Of a stretch of 64,000 bases of DNA, positions 45,931-54,507 are shown piece by piece (position 1 is the stretch's first letter; each line of letters begins with the position of its first letter). Both the position numbers and the translations under genes were made by a program. The notes beneath the pieces are model-generated. The model saw only the letters and a program-made list of their open reading frames with translations, was not told the DNA's origin and did not search any database. The stretch spans positions 682,001 to 746,000 of the forward strand of contig JBMNKL010000003.1 of assembly GCA_050952225.1 (NCBI GenBank), read 5' to 3'. The DNA is from JBMNKL01 sp050952225. GTDB taxonomy: Bacteria; Bacillota; Clostridia; Acetivibrionales; DTU013.

Positions 45931-46641
45931 TTGCTGCACTTCTTATTCACCATATTGAATGAGGTCCTTGGCAGCGTGTTTTTTCAATTAGGTTACGTAT
46001 CCAACGCCAACTCTTTTCCACAACCATTAACGGCGGAAGAAGAACAAAAATACATCGAGGAATACAAAGAAGGCAGCGAAGACGCCAGAAATACACTAAT
46101 AGAGAGAAATCTGAGACTTGTAGCCCACATAGTTAAAAAATACAGTTCATACAGCAGCGATAGCGACGACCTGATCTCGATCGGTACAATAGGCTTGATC
46201 AAGGCAATATCAACCTTCGACCAGTCCAAGGGAACACGGCTTGCGACATACGCAGCCCGCTGTATCGAAAACGAGATTTTGATGCAAATAAGATCCACGA
46301 AAAAAATACAGAGCGAAGTATCTCTCCACGACCCGATCGGTGTTGACCGTGAGGGCAACGAAATTACCCTTATTGACGTAATCGGCAACGAGAACGAATC
46401 TGTTATTGATGAAGTGGAACTGAAAATCCAGGTAAAACGCCTTTATAATAAAATGAAAGCGGTTTTGAAAAAGCGTGAGAAGACCGTGCTGGAACTGAGG
46501 TACGGACTTGTTAACGGAACAAGCAAGACACAGCGGGAAATCGCAAGCATGCTCGGGATATCCCGTTCCTATGTATCGCGGATCGAAAAAAAGGCTATTA
46601 AAAAACTGAGCAAAGAACTGGAACCTGACAACTGCAATTAA
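45931..46641 (+). CDS. sigK: RNA polymerase sporulation sigma factor sigma-K (pro-form)
   Basis: Late mother-cell sigma factor. The N-terminus (LHFLFTILNEVLGSVFFQLG) is the hydrophobic pro-sequence that SpoIVFB removes, followed by YVSNANSFPQPLTAEEEQKY as in Bacillus pro-sigma-K. Region 2 has NLRLVAHIVKKY, DDLISIGTIGLIKAI and RLATYAARCIENEILM; region 4 has KTQREIASMLGISRSYVSRI. The gene is in one piece, so no skin-type element interrupts it here. The start is probably the TTG at 45931, 8 nt after GGGAGG; a GTG at 45922 lies inside that SD. It is divergent from rpsB and convergent with the DUF3842 gene. Confidence 0.95.
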   Translation: MLHFLFTILNEVLGSVFFQLGYVSNANSFPQPLTAEEEQKYIEEYKEGSEDARNTLIERNLRLVAHIVKKYSSYSSDSDDLISIGTIGLIKAISTFDQSKGTRLATYAARCIENEILMQIRSTKKIQSEVSLHDPIGVDREGNEITLIDVIGNENESVIDEVELKIQVKRLYNKMKAVLKKREKTVLELRYGLVNGTSKTQREIASMLGISRSYVSRIEKKAIKKLSKELEPDNCN

Positions 46642-46718
46642 GGAATGGCATTAGCGGCATTTTCGGGACGTTTTAAAGCGCGGATTGGGCAAAAACAAGG
46701 TCAAGATTTACATTTCGA

Positions 46719-47120
46719 TTATATTTTAACCAATTTGACGGCCGCTTCGATATAATTCTGAAGCGGCTCATTTTTTACGCCCGCTATGCTGATATTGCAC
46801 TTGCTTACCGGTACAAGCACCTTTTTCGCCGGGCTCTCCGCAATCGCCGCCGCCATGGCCGGAGTAAGCTCGCCAAGCATGGAATTAGCCGCAATAATGC
46901 CTATAGGGCCTATTATCACGTCTACCCTGGCAGAATTGTAAACAATGGCATTTTCACCCGTCGCTCCCTCATTCGCGCCCGCCTTTATCATTGCGGATGT
47001 GGCAAGCGAATTTGTTCCTATGGCAATGATTTCGATTGAATCTTTAAACTCACTCCTGAGCTTTTCCACCAGCGTCTTCCCCATTCCGCCGCCCTGTCCG
47101 TCTATAACCGCTATGCGCAT
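46719..47120 (-). CDS. DUF3842 family protein
   Basis: A 133-residue protein opening with MRIAVIDGQGGGMGKTLVEK, a glycine-rich nucleotide-binding-like loop, and continuing with IGTNSLATSAMIKAGANEGA and PVSKCNISIAGVKNEPLQNY. This is the pattern of DUF3842, found mainly in Clostridia, with no proven function. GGGAGG precedes the ATG at 47120. It converges with sigK. Confidence 0.85.
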   Translation of the reverse strand: MRIAVIDGQGGGMGKTLVEKLRSEFKDSIEIIAIGTNSLATSAMIKAGANEGATGENAIVYNSARVDVIIGPIGIIAANSMLGELTPAMAAAIAESPAKKVLVPVSKCNISIAGVKNEPLQNYIEAAVKLVKI

Positions 47121-47286
47121 GATTTCCTCCCTGCTTTGCATTATCCTTGTTATTATCCGAATTGTATAATAAAACTACTGCACTGTTTTCTCTGTTGCTT
47201 TATGTTATCCAATCCGATTCTATCAGAAATACCGGGAATAGAAAAGCATCCGGATTGATTTATAGAGCTATTTCCAACAACTGCTA

Positions 47287-47472
47287 TTAGTTTTTCATAT
47301 TATTCTTTCTGATGCGTTCTATTATGAGAGGCGGAATAATCACACTTAAAGTAAGGATAGATGTAAGACATTTGAAAGGAAAATCATATTTTCCATCCCA
47401 ATACCTGTTAGAATTAGATAATTGAAGTAAAAAAATAACAAACGTAATGATACATATTATAGATACAATCAT
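47287..47472 (-). CDS. Hypothetical small membrane protein in AT-rich island
   Basis: A 61-codon frame with two hydrophobic stretches (IVSIICIITFVIFLLQL and LTSILTLSVIIPPLII). A basic leader, MKKGKTNKGILYV, lies just upstream in a neighbouring frame, so a single frameshift could join the two into a 75-residue protein. I recognise no family. Its base composition is much more AT-rich than neighbouring core genes. It lies about 60 nt after the truncated TIR fragment. Confidence 0.35.
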   Translation of the reverse strand: MIVSIICIITFVIFLLQLSNSNRYWDGKYDFPFKCLTSILTLSVIIPPLIIERIRKNNMKN

Positions 47473-47530
47473 TGCGATGTAACATATAATATTCCTTTAT
47501 TTGTTTTTCCTTTTTTCATATTACTTTTTA

Positions 47531-47683
47531 CTACTGCCTTATACAGTATTTCTGGCAGAAATCGTGAGCATCAGTAAAAGACAAACTCCAATACTCGCTA
47601 TCATTCCATTTATATAGCTGTTCCACGGCATTTTTATCTCCAGTCCAATCCGCCGCAATATAGGTTTTAGTTCTGTAAGCCAT
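47531..47683 (-). pseudogene. N-terminal fragment of a Thoeris ThsB-like TIR-domain protein
   Basis: A 50-codon frame beginning MAYRTKTYIAADWTGDKNAV and reading on to LYKWNDSEYWSLSFTDAHD, which matches the first strand and helix of ThsB-type TIR proteins (the MA.R.TY.A open, WN.s...F..aHD block). After the DAHD motif it diverges and stops at 47531. Full proteins have 150-200 residues, so three quarters are gone, including the likely catalytic Glu. The start lies 2 nt after the macro-domain stop, with AAAGGAG 10 nt upstream, so the pair once formed an operon. In Thoeris, ThsB makes a signal nucleotide when it senses phage. Confidence 0.68.
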
Positions 47684-47685
47684 AG

Positions 47686-48252
47686 CTAAATAACTCCTTT
47701 CATTTCATAAATATTTATTTCTTGCATAATATCCTTAGTTAGCAGGATAGTTATAGGTTGGTTAATGTTTTCACCGCTTGTCTTTAGGGTGCAAAGCATA
47801 CATTTTAAAAAATCAAAATTTGATTTTTTAGGAACGTCGATAAAGCGTGTTATTCCAGAGCCCAGCAGCGGTAAATTTATTGGCTTATTCGCATATGTAC
47901 GTGAAATCTCTTTCCACATTCTCATCAAGCATTGCTCATAATCAACTTTTGTTAGATAAGCCATATTCTGTTCATTAAAGTGAGTGAAAGCTAAAATCAT
48001 GAAGCTTTTATATGTCTTAATACATCCGAGCGGATATTTCTTACGACCTTTTGATTCTATTGGCGTTAAAGGGCTACTGTTATCCGCTTCTAAAGTACTT
48101 CTAAACTCATCAATATCTTCTATATATTTGTCTATAATTATCCCATTTAATGTATTATGAACGATTATTTTATCGTCCACCGTGGTATCGAAATACTCAT
48201 TAAATGGTATTACTTTCCAGCCAACTGCCTTAAAAAGATCACCTTGGTGATT
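47686..48252 (-). pseudogene. Macro-like domain protein (DUF6430), type II Thoeris ThsA (TMacro) lacking its N-terminus
   Basis: Open from a stop codon at 48253 down to 47686. The sequence GWKVIPFNEYFDTTVDDKII, then HNTLNGIIIDKYIEDIDEF, AYLTKVDYEQCLMRMW and NLPLLGSGITRF is the DUF6430 macro-like domain that binds the signal nucleotide in type II Thoeris. A complete ThsA has two membrane helices before it; here the frame begins exactly at the macro domain with no ATG, the first possible start being a GTG at 48180. It is thus a 5'-truncated remnant. The TIR fragment follows directly. The family call is from motif recall and should be confirmed by HMM search. Confidence 0.68.
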
Positions 48253-48264
48253 TTAGCTGGTTGG

Positions 48265-48861
48265 TTATTCTGCTTGCTTATATGGTCTCAAATACATTCC
48301 TTCTGTGCAAACTATTTTTTCTACTAAAGCCTTCTTCTCCAAATTTACCATATAGAGTAATACAATTAAACCATTTATCCATGCAACAATTTCCAAATCA
48401 GAAAATACAAAACATGATTCCACTCTGTCTCTCAGACCCAATTCAAGAAGAGTATCCAAATGATCGACATTCTCAACAGTAAATAATTCTTCTCCTGCCA
48501 TTTTCCTTAATTCTTCAACAAAAGGCATTTTGCTGGCATCAATTACTTTGGTTATCTTTTCATCTTCTATAAAAGCTAAGTTTGTTTCGACTTCAAGAAA
48601 GCTATATAGCCATAGCTTTTTGAGTATATTTTTAATTTTTTCCTCCTCTTTTAAATAGATTTCTGCACAAAGGTCTCCATTTAGCACTGAATCATAAAAT
48701 ACTTCAAGCTGCGAGTATTTGTTAAAACTTTCTACCCTAATGGGAAATCTATCAATAAAAAAGCAGTTGTCTGGATTCGTAGAACATAATTGCTCAAATA
48801 CAAAATCATCATTTGGCACATCAATTACATTCCAGCTATTCAATAATTCCTTCAATGTCAT
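48265..48861 (-). CDS. Hypothetical protein, possible immunity protein
   Basis: A 198-residue, mildly acidic protein with no signal peptide or membrane helix (opens MTLKELLNSWNVIDVPNDDF). I recognise no family. It lies 24 nt downstream of a polymorphic-toxin C-terminus, the usual position for the matching immunity protein, and is intact and AT-rich. That arrangement, not sequence, is the reason for the suggested role. It ends 12 nt before the macro-domain fragment. Confidence 0.5.
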   Translation of the reverse strand: MTLKELLNSWNVIDVPNDDFVFEQLCSTNPDNCFFIDRFPIRVESFNKYSQLEVFYDSVLNGDLCAEIYLKEEEKIKNILKKLWLYSFLEVETNLAFIEDEKITKVIDASKMPFVEELRKMAGEELFTVENVDHLDTLLELGLRDRVESCFVFSDLEIVAWINGLIVLLYMVNLEKKALVEKIVCTEGMYLRPYKQAE

Positions 48862-48885
48862 AATGTATCCTCGACTTTCAAGTAT

Positions 48886-49278
48886 TTATCTACCTAATAT
48901 TGTACCATCAGCTGCTAAAGAAGCAATTCTTTCTCCTGCCCAATCAAATAGTTTCCAATATCTTCCTCCATGACCTGCCATGTCTCTTTGTATGTACCAT
49001 CCATCAGGTCCAATCCAAGTAGGTGGCCCATCTCCAGGCTTTTTCTGATTGAATTTGCCAATATCGACTTTGTCACCATTTTTCATTTTGCTAGGAATTT
49101 TTAAGGAAACATAAGCTATTTCAATCTTCAAAGCAATATCCGCAAATGCGTTTGCTATGTTACTAGCCATTGATGAAAAAGCTTTTTTAAATGCATTAAC
49201 TATTCCATCCCATTTAGCAGAAATGTCATCCCAATAATAAGCAAGGATAGCTACACCACCAATAGCAACTATTGCCCG
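48886..49278 (-). pseudogene. C-terminal fragment of a polymorphic toxin-like protein
   Basis: Open from a stop at 49279-49281 without a start codon at its head; a later ATG at 49170 gives 94 residues. It begins with a helix (AIVAIGGVAILAYYWDDISA) and ends in GPDGWYIQRDMAGHGGRYWK and LFDWAGERIASLAADGTIL, a type of terminal module often found at the C-terminal end of secreted toxins and Rhs-like proteins. The long delivery part of such a protein is absent, so this is a remnant or a displaced cassette. Confidence 0.5.
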
Positions 49279-49429
49279 TCAACGGGTGCAGTTTTGTCGA
49301 ACTCAACACAATAAGGGGACTTTCAAAACAAAGAACCTATCAGGATCTGGTCGAGAATATCAATTCAGTGGGAATTACTCAACTGTCAGAGACTATATCA
49401 ATAAAAAATCTGTCTACAAAAAAATATAA
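49277..49429 (+). pseudogene. Possible transposase remnant
   Basis: A short plus-strand frame reading GREYQFSGNYSTVRDYINKK before its stop. The GxYSTVRDYI pattern resembles the DNA-binding region of IS21-type transposases. No ends or other parts are visible, so the call is weak. The remaining bases to 49499 hold no recognisable feature. Confidence 0.25.
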
Positions 49430-49499
49430 CGATCTCAAGCAACTTAAAATTAAAGTGTTTCACTTTAGATTTCTGCCCCATTTGCGGGAATTAAACCCC

Positions 49500-51266
49500 T
49501 CAATACCCCTTCTCAATCATATTCCTTGCGATTTCGGCGAATACCGGGGCCGCTATCTTGCCGCCGTACTTACCGTTTTCAGCGAATACGGCGATGGAAT
49601 ACCTGGGGTTTCTCGCCGGAAAATAGCCTGCAAACCATGCGTGTACCACATCGGGATTGCCGGTTTCCGCGCTGCCGGTCTTCCCCCCTGCGCCGCCGTA
49701 ATACCCTGCCACCGCATCGGTCCCGGTCCCATAGGAAGAAGTTGCAGCCTCCATCAGGTCCCTTATCGTATCGGCGGTTTCCTTTGAAATGATTCGCCGG
49801 CCCTCTTTTACCCTCAGGTTTTTTACAATGTTGCCGTTACTGTCGACAATCGAGTCTGCAATGTTAACCCTGTTCCTGATACCGCCGTTCGCAACAGTCG
49901 CTACCATGTCGGCTACCTGCAAAGGCGTTGCCAGCAATGCTCCCTGTCCTATGGAAAGGTTTGCGATATCGGCCTGGCTGTAATAAGAATCAACCGGCGG
50001 CAGGCTTCCCGGGGCTTCAGCAATGCCCTGGCCGGCGATGCCCGTCACTTCCCCCAGGCCAAATTTCCGCGCCATCTCAATGAGCTTCCGGTAACCGGTT
50101 TTGAGGCTCAAATTTATAAAATACGAATTGCAGGATACGGCAAAAGCCTTTTCCATATCGAGATATCCATGCCCGCCTTCAAAATACGAATGGCACCTGA
50201 ATATGAGGCCGTTGACATTTACCGCTCCTTCGCAGTAATACTGCCAGTTCCGGGTGTAGATATCGTACGGTCCATATGGGTATAGACTATATGAGTATGT
50301 ATTGCCGGGAGAAACAGGCGTATTGTAATAAAAACCGTCTCCCGCCACATGGCCTCCGTTCGTGATTCCACCCGACGTATCCTGGTTTTCAAGAAAAGCA
50401 GCCACATCGACAATCTTGAAAACGGAGCCGAGGTTGTATGCTGCAACCGCCTTATTGAACAATTCGTTGCCGTCACTGTCCAGGTAGTTTTCGACGGCTT
50501 CCTGGTCGAAATCAGGCCTGCTTGCCATGGCAAGTATATCACCGGTCAGGACATCCTCCACTACCACCGCTCCTGATATGCCGTTATTGTCCATCGCTTC
50601 TTCCACAATCTTTTGCACATGGTAATCGAGAGTCAGCCTGACATTTAGCATCTCACCCGTATCCATGCCTTTTATCCTGTATCCCAGCCCCTTTATTGGA
50701 TTCTTTGTCGCATCTGTCACTGTTCCGATTATATATGCCGGACCGTTCTTTAATACATTTTCATATGCCTTTTCAATCCCGGCCTGCCCTACCCTGTCTT
50801 TCTTGCTGAGATAGCCCACTACATGCTTAGCCAGTCCATCTTTTCCGTACCTGTCAAGAGAGTTCAGTATTGTGACCCAATCCACTCCCATTTGCCTTAT
50901 TGCGCCAGCGGCTTCCTCATCGATTTCGAACAGCGACGGTTTACCCGATGCCACCAGGCTGTCCATCATGCTTACGTCCATGTCCAATATTTCGCAGACC
51001 TTCTCCCTTTCAAGGCCCGGTTCCGGCATATCGGCCGTCTTTATGAAAGCCAGGTACTTCCTGTCCCTGTTCGTAAACGGAATTCCATTGCGGTCAAGTA
51101 TATTGCCCCGAATCCTTTCCACATTTATATTTGACAGTCTCTGTTTAAACGCCGAACCGGCAAGCTTCTGAGCATTAAACAGTTGTATATGTAAAAATCT
51201 TCCGATCAACAGGAAAAACAGCGATGTTATTATCCCGCCCAACAATAATACCCTCTTGGCATGCAA
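49500..51266 (-). CDS. Class B penicillin-binding protein (D,D-transpeptidase)
   Basis: A 588-residue membrane-anchored transpeptidase. One N-terminal helix (residues 6-23), the dimerisation motif RGNILDRNG (about 53-61), then the catalytic motifs SVFK (281-284), SCN (378-380) and KTGSAE (529-534). It lacks PASTA repeats, so it differs from the SpoVD protein at 2628. Between SVFK and SCN it has an extra 32 or so residues, very rich in Tyr (about 313-344), that I would not expect in this family. The gene is intact. It borders the AT-rich island, so the island joins the chromosome just past its stop at 49500. A partner SEDS protein is not next to it. Confidence 0.93.
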   Translation of the reverse strand: MHAKRVLLLGGIITSLFFLLIGRFLHIQLFNAQKLAGSAFKQRLSNINVERIRGNILDRNGIPFTNRDRKYLAFIKTADMPEPGLEREKVCEILDMDVSMMDSLVASGKPSLFEIDEEAAGAIRQMGVDWVTILNSLDRYGKDGLAKHVVGYLSKKDRVGQAGIEKAYENVLKNGPAYIIGTVTDATKNPIKGLGYRIKGMDTGEMLNVRLTLDYHVQKIVEEAMDNNGISGAVVVEDVLTGDILAMASRPDFDQEAVENYLDSDGNELFNKAVAAYNLGSVFKIVDVAAFLENQDTSGGITNGGHVAGDGFYYNTPVSPGNTYSYSLYPYGPYDIYTRNWQYYCEGAVNVNGLIFRCHSYFEGGHGYLDMEKAFAVSCNSYFINLSLKTGYRKLIEMARKFGLGEVTGIAGQGIAEAPGSLPPVDSYYSQADIANLSIGQGALLATPLQVADMVATVANGGIRNRVNIADSIVDSNGNIVKNLRVKEGRRIISKETADTIRDLMEAATSSYGTGTDAVAGYYGGAGGKTGSAETGNPDVVHAWFAGYFPARNPRYSIAVFAENGKYGGKIAAPVFAEIARNMIEKGY

Positions 51267-51469
51267 AAGGCAAAATCTCCTTTCAGATTATCATAATAAG
51301 ATTCTTGCCATTGCATAAAAAGCATATTCAGGGCTTTTGACATCCCCGGTACAGTATAAACATCCCTGCTATATAGGGGAACAATTTTCCAGCAAATTTA
51401 GTCTATACAAAGCAGCTAACCATTTGCAAATAACAAAAATTATCGTTATAAAAAAGGATGACGGTCTTC

Positions 51470-53152
51470 ATGAAAAACCAAAAAACAAAAATAATAATGA
51501 TAGCGCTGATTCTTGCTTTACTTTGCGGGTGCGGGCAAGGCGGCATCGCGGATCAACCCGGAAAAACTGAAAATTTATCAATCGGCGATTCTTCAGAAAC
51601 AGTAGCAGAAACAGTAACGGAAACAGAAACAGAAAAAGAAAAAGAAGCAGAAACGGAAAAAGAAAAAGGAACCGGAACTATAGCTGAAACTAAAACTGAA
51701 ACTAAAACTGAAACCGGGACGGATAATACTAATACCGGCAGTATCCCCACCCCCGGCAAAGAAAAAGAATTAGAAAAGTCTAATGACGAACATGCCGTCA
51801 TTTCAACACCGGATGCCGGGGAATCCGGTCAGGTTTTTTATGAAGCGGAGCCGGAGGCTCTGCTGAAATTAGTCCGGAAATCCGGCGAGGAGATTATTAT
51901 ATGCGATAATATGCCCTCTCCCCCTTCTATATCGCCCGACGGCAAAATGATCGCATACCTGTCCCCGTACGAATGGGAAGTATTGAGTGACGTTTTCATC
52001 TACCATTTGGATAAAAACAGGAACGAGAATGTCCTGAACGGGGAGAAATTGGCTGCAAATAAAAATATCAGGGAGCATTTTACTCCCAAAAAAGCCGTAT
52101 GGCTTGACAACCGGCACCTCCTGGTGATAATCCAATATGCTTACGGCACGGTGGCGCAAGGCGGTGATCTCTTTGTGTACGATACCATGGAAGACAACCT
52201 GCGGCTCCTGATAAAGACAGATCAGGATGAACAGGTAACCGACATGAGGGTTGAGGATGGCACATTATACCTTGATGTCATCTATTTCATGGATGAATCC
52301 ATGCGTGAATATCAGGAAATGGAGTTGTTTATAGAAGCCGGACGTATTTATGAGGCGATGAGGTACAAAAATATTCTTTATGATTATGATTTGCACTTTG
52401 GCGCAGCCAGGGAAGATGCACTAAATACGGACGAAAAACTAAATAATTATCCCTTTTATGAAGACCAGCCCTATGAAGAGATTTCCGCCGACCTGGACGG
52501 TGACGGAAAGTATGACACCGTAAAATACCAGCGGGTAGGAGAAAGTGATTATATATTCGTGCTTAAGGTAAATGACAAGGAAATCACGGGCTTTGGAGAC
52601 AACCTTGACGTTAAGCCGTACCTGGTTGACATTGATGAAAATGACGGTTTGAAAGAAATAGCAATCCAGGAGTTCGGACCAAGCAACGACGAAAAAACGC
52701 ATTTTTATTGCTATACGGGCGGCGAAATAAAGTATATGGGCAGCGTAGACGGTTTATGCACCGAAAAAGGCCGCATAACCGGAAACGGAAGGGTCATCGC
52801 ACGAATCAGGCCTCCAATACTGCAAACCTGGTTCGTCAGAAAGGAATACAAGCTTGACAACAACCATCTTCTCGAAGGAATCGAAAGCGAGTTGTATCCT
52901 GCCGATCATGAGGCTGAACCTCTTATACTGAAAACGAACCTAACTCTTTATGATAAGCCGAAAAGCAAAAATGCGGCATCCGTGCTGAAGCCCGGCGACA
53001 CGCTGAAGCTGCTTGGCTGCGACGGGATAGAGTGGTGCCTTGGCCAAACCGGGTCGGGAAGTACCGGGTGGTTTGCCGTGGACGGCTTTACCGTAAGAGA
53101 GAATAATCTATATGTTGAAGATGTATTTGAAGGTTTATGCTTCGCTGATTAG
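51470..53152 (+). CDS. Lipoprotein with Glu/Thr-rich linker, beta-propeller-like and SH3-like regions
   Basis: A secreted lipoprotein of about 560 residues. The signal peptide ends in a lipobox LCGC (Cys about 22 from the ATG at 51470), so it would be lipidated by Lgt. A linker with repeated ETETEKEKEAETEKEK and ETKTETKTE follows. The next 180 residues look like a propeller-type or TolB-like domain (SPDGKMIAYLSPYEWE, LFVYDTMEDNLRLLIK). An FG-GAP/EF-hand-like stretch DLDGDGKYDTVKYQ follows, and the C-terminal 70 residues resemble an SH3 domain (LKPGDTLKLLG, GWFAVDGF). No assigned function. It faces the U32 gene convergently. The start with AAAGGA about 11 nt away is preferred to an in-frame ATG four codons upstream. 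Confidence 0.75.
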   Translation: MKNQKTKIIMIALILALLCGCGQGGIADQPGKTENLSIGDSSETVAETVTETETEKEKEAETEKEKGTGTIAETKTETKTETGTDNTNTGSIPTPGKEKELEKSNDEHAVISTPDAGESGQVFYEAEPEALLKLVRKSGEEIIICDNMPSPPSISPDGKMIAYLSPYEWEVLSDVFIYHLDKNRNENVLNGEKLAANKNIREHFTPKKAVWLDNRHLLVIIQYAYGTVAQGGDLFVYDTMEDNLRLLIKTDQDEQVTDMRVEDGTLYLDVIYFMDESMREYQEMELFIEAGRIYEAMRYKNILYDYDLHFGAAREDALNTDEKLNNYPFYEDQPYEEISADLDGDGKYDTVKYQRVGESDYIFVLKVNDKEITGFGDNLDVKPYLVDIDENDGLKEIAIQEFGPSNDEKTHFYCYTGGEIKYMGSVDGLCTEKGRITGNGRVIARIRPPILQTWFVRKEYKLDNNHLLEGIESELYPADHEAEPLILKTNLTLYDKPKSKNAASVLKPGDTLKLLGCDGIEWCLGQTGSGSTGWFAVDGFTVRENNLYVEDVFEGLCFAD

Positions 53153-53198
53153 GGCTTATTTATGCTTTGCCAGTTAAGTTTTATGCTTCGCCGGTTAA
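53134..53198 (+). repeat. Three imperfect direct repeats at the 3' end of the lipoprotein gene
   Basis: TTTATGCTTCGCTGATTAG (53134-53152), TTTATGCTTTGCCAGTTAA (53159-53177) and TTTATGCTTCGCCGGTTAA (53180-53198). The gene's stop codon lies in the first copy. They may come from local duplication. Confidence 0.7.
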
Positions 53199-53223
53199 CA
53201 GATTAATATATCAATCCTGAATA

Positions 53224-54495
53224 TCACTCCAGGCTTTTCCGCCTGAGCATCGTAAAAGGCTCGACCGGCCGGTCCATGGGCATGTAAACCGTCATCTGCG
53301 GGTGTGGTGCGGCTTCTATTTCCTCGCCTTCGTCATTTTTCATCGAAACGACCTTTTGAACAAAAAACGGACCGCGAGGACCGACAACCTCAAGTTCATC
53401 ACCAATGGCAAACTTGTTCCTCTGTTCGATCTCGGCAATGCCCGATGAAGAATCGTACGACCTGACAAGACCAACGAAATCGTATTCTCTTATGTACGAG
53501 CTTGACTTGTAATTATGTGCGTCACCCGATGGTTTGCCAAGGAAAAATCCCGTGGTATATTCCCGGTGACTGGCCTTGGATATTTCCGACATGAGGTTTT
53601 CGTCAAAGCGGTAATGCCCGGGGTCCGCCAAATAAGCGTCAATTGCTTCACGAAAGGCTTTTACCACGGTTGCCGTATAATATGAGCTTTTCATGCGGCC
53701 TTCTATTTTAAGGTGCAAAACACCGCTTTCAATAATTTCCGGCAGGTACTCGATAAGGCAGAGGTCTTTTGAATTGAGAATATAGGCGCCGCGGTCGTCT
53801 TCATAAACCGGCATGTACTTTCCCGGCCTTGTTTCCTCCATCAAGTAGTACTTCCACCTGCAGGGATGGGCGCAAAGCCCGCGGTTTGAGTCGCGCCCCG
53901 TCATGTAATTGCTTAGGAGGCATCTTCCCGAGTATGAAACGCACATTGCGCCATGAACGAATATCTCGAGTTCCAGTTCCCTGGGCGTATTTTTACGTAT
54001 TTCCCTGATTTCATCCAGCGACAGCTCCCTGGCCAGGATAATGCGTTTAACACCCAGCCTGTGCCAGAACAGGGCGCTTCTCCAGTTTGTATTGTTTGCC
54101 TGTGTGCTCAGGTGCAGTTCCATATCCGGGGCTTCCCGCCTGATGAGGTCAAATACCCCGGGATCAGAAAATATTATCGCATCCACGCCTGCGTTCCTTA
54201 CCGTGCGGATATATTCGGGCATGCCTTCAAAGTCTTCATTATGCGGTATAATATTCATTGTGAGATAGACTTTTTTACCCCTTGAATGTGCAAAATCGAT
54301 ACCCTCTTTTAAATCCCCGAGGCTGAAATTTCCCGCATAAGCCCTGAGGCCGAATTGTTCCCCTCCCAGGTAGACAGCATCGGCGCCGTACATGATTGCC
54401 ATTTTCAGTTTTTCAAGGTTGCCTGCCGGTGCAAGCAGTTCCACCGCGGCGTCAGTCTTTCCCGAGCCCTGATTGTTCATATTGCTGTTCCCCAT
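53224..54495 (-). CDS. U32 family peptidase
   Basis: A 423-residue U32-type protein with the barrel motifs ELLAPAGNLEKLKMAIMYGA and FVHGAMCVSYSGRCLLSNYM and the family cysteine cluster GLCAHPCRWKYY. The core block LHLKIEGRMKSSYYTATVVK follows. Related proteins act in tRNA or RNA hydroxylation (RlhA/TrhP) or as collagenase-like peptidases, so 'peptidase' is only the family name. It is the last gene of the mltG > methyltransferase > U32 operon, 12 nt after the methyltransferase, matching the order in Bacillus yrrL-yrrM-yrrN/O. Confidence 0.93.
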   Translation of the reverse strand: MGNSNMNNQGSGKTDAAVELLAPAGNLEKLKMAIMYGADAVYLGGEQFGLRAYAGNFSLGDLKEGIDFAHSRGKKVYLTMNIIPHNEDFEGMPEYIRTVRNAGVDAIIFSDPGVFDLIRREAPDMELHLSTQANNTNWRSALFWHRLGVKRIILARELSLDEIREIRKNTPRELELEIFVHGAMCVSYSGRCLLSNYMTGRDSNRGLCAHPCRWKYYLMEETRPGKYMPVYEDDRGAYILNSKDLCLIEYLPEIIESGVLHLKIEGRMKSSYYTATVVKAFREAIDAYLADPGHYRFDENLMSEISKASHREYTTGFFLGKPSGDAHNYKSSSYIREYDFVGLVRSYDSSSGIAEIEQRNKFAIGDELEVVGPRGPFFVQKVVSMKNDEGEEIEAAPHPQMTVYMPMDRPVEPFTMLRRKSLE

Positions 54496-54507
54496 TTTAT
54501 TAATAAT

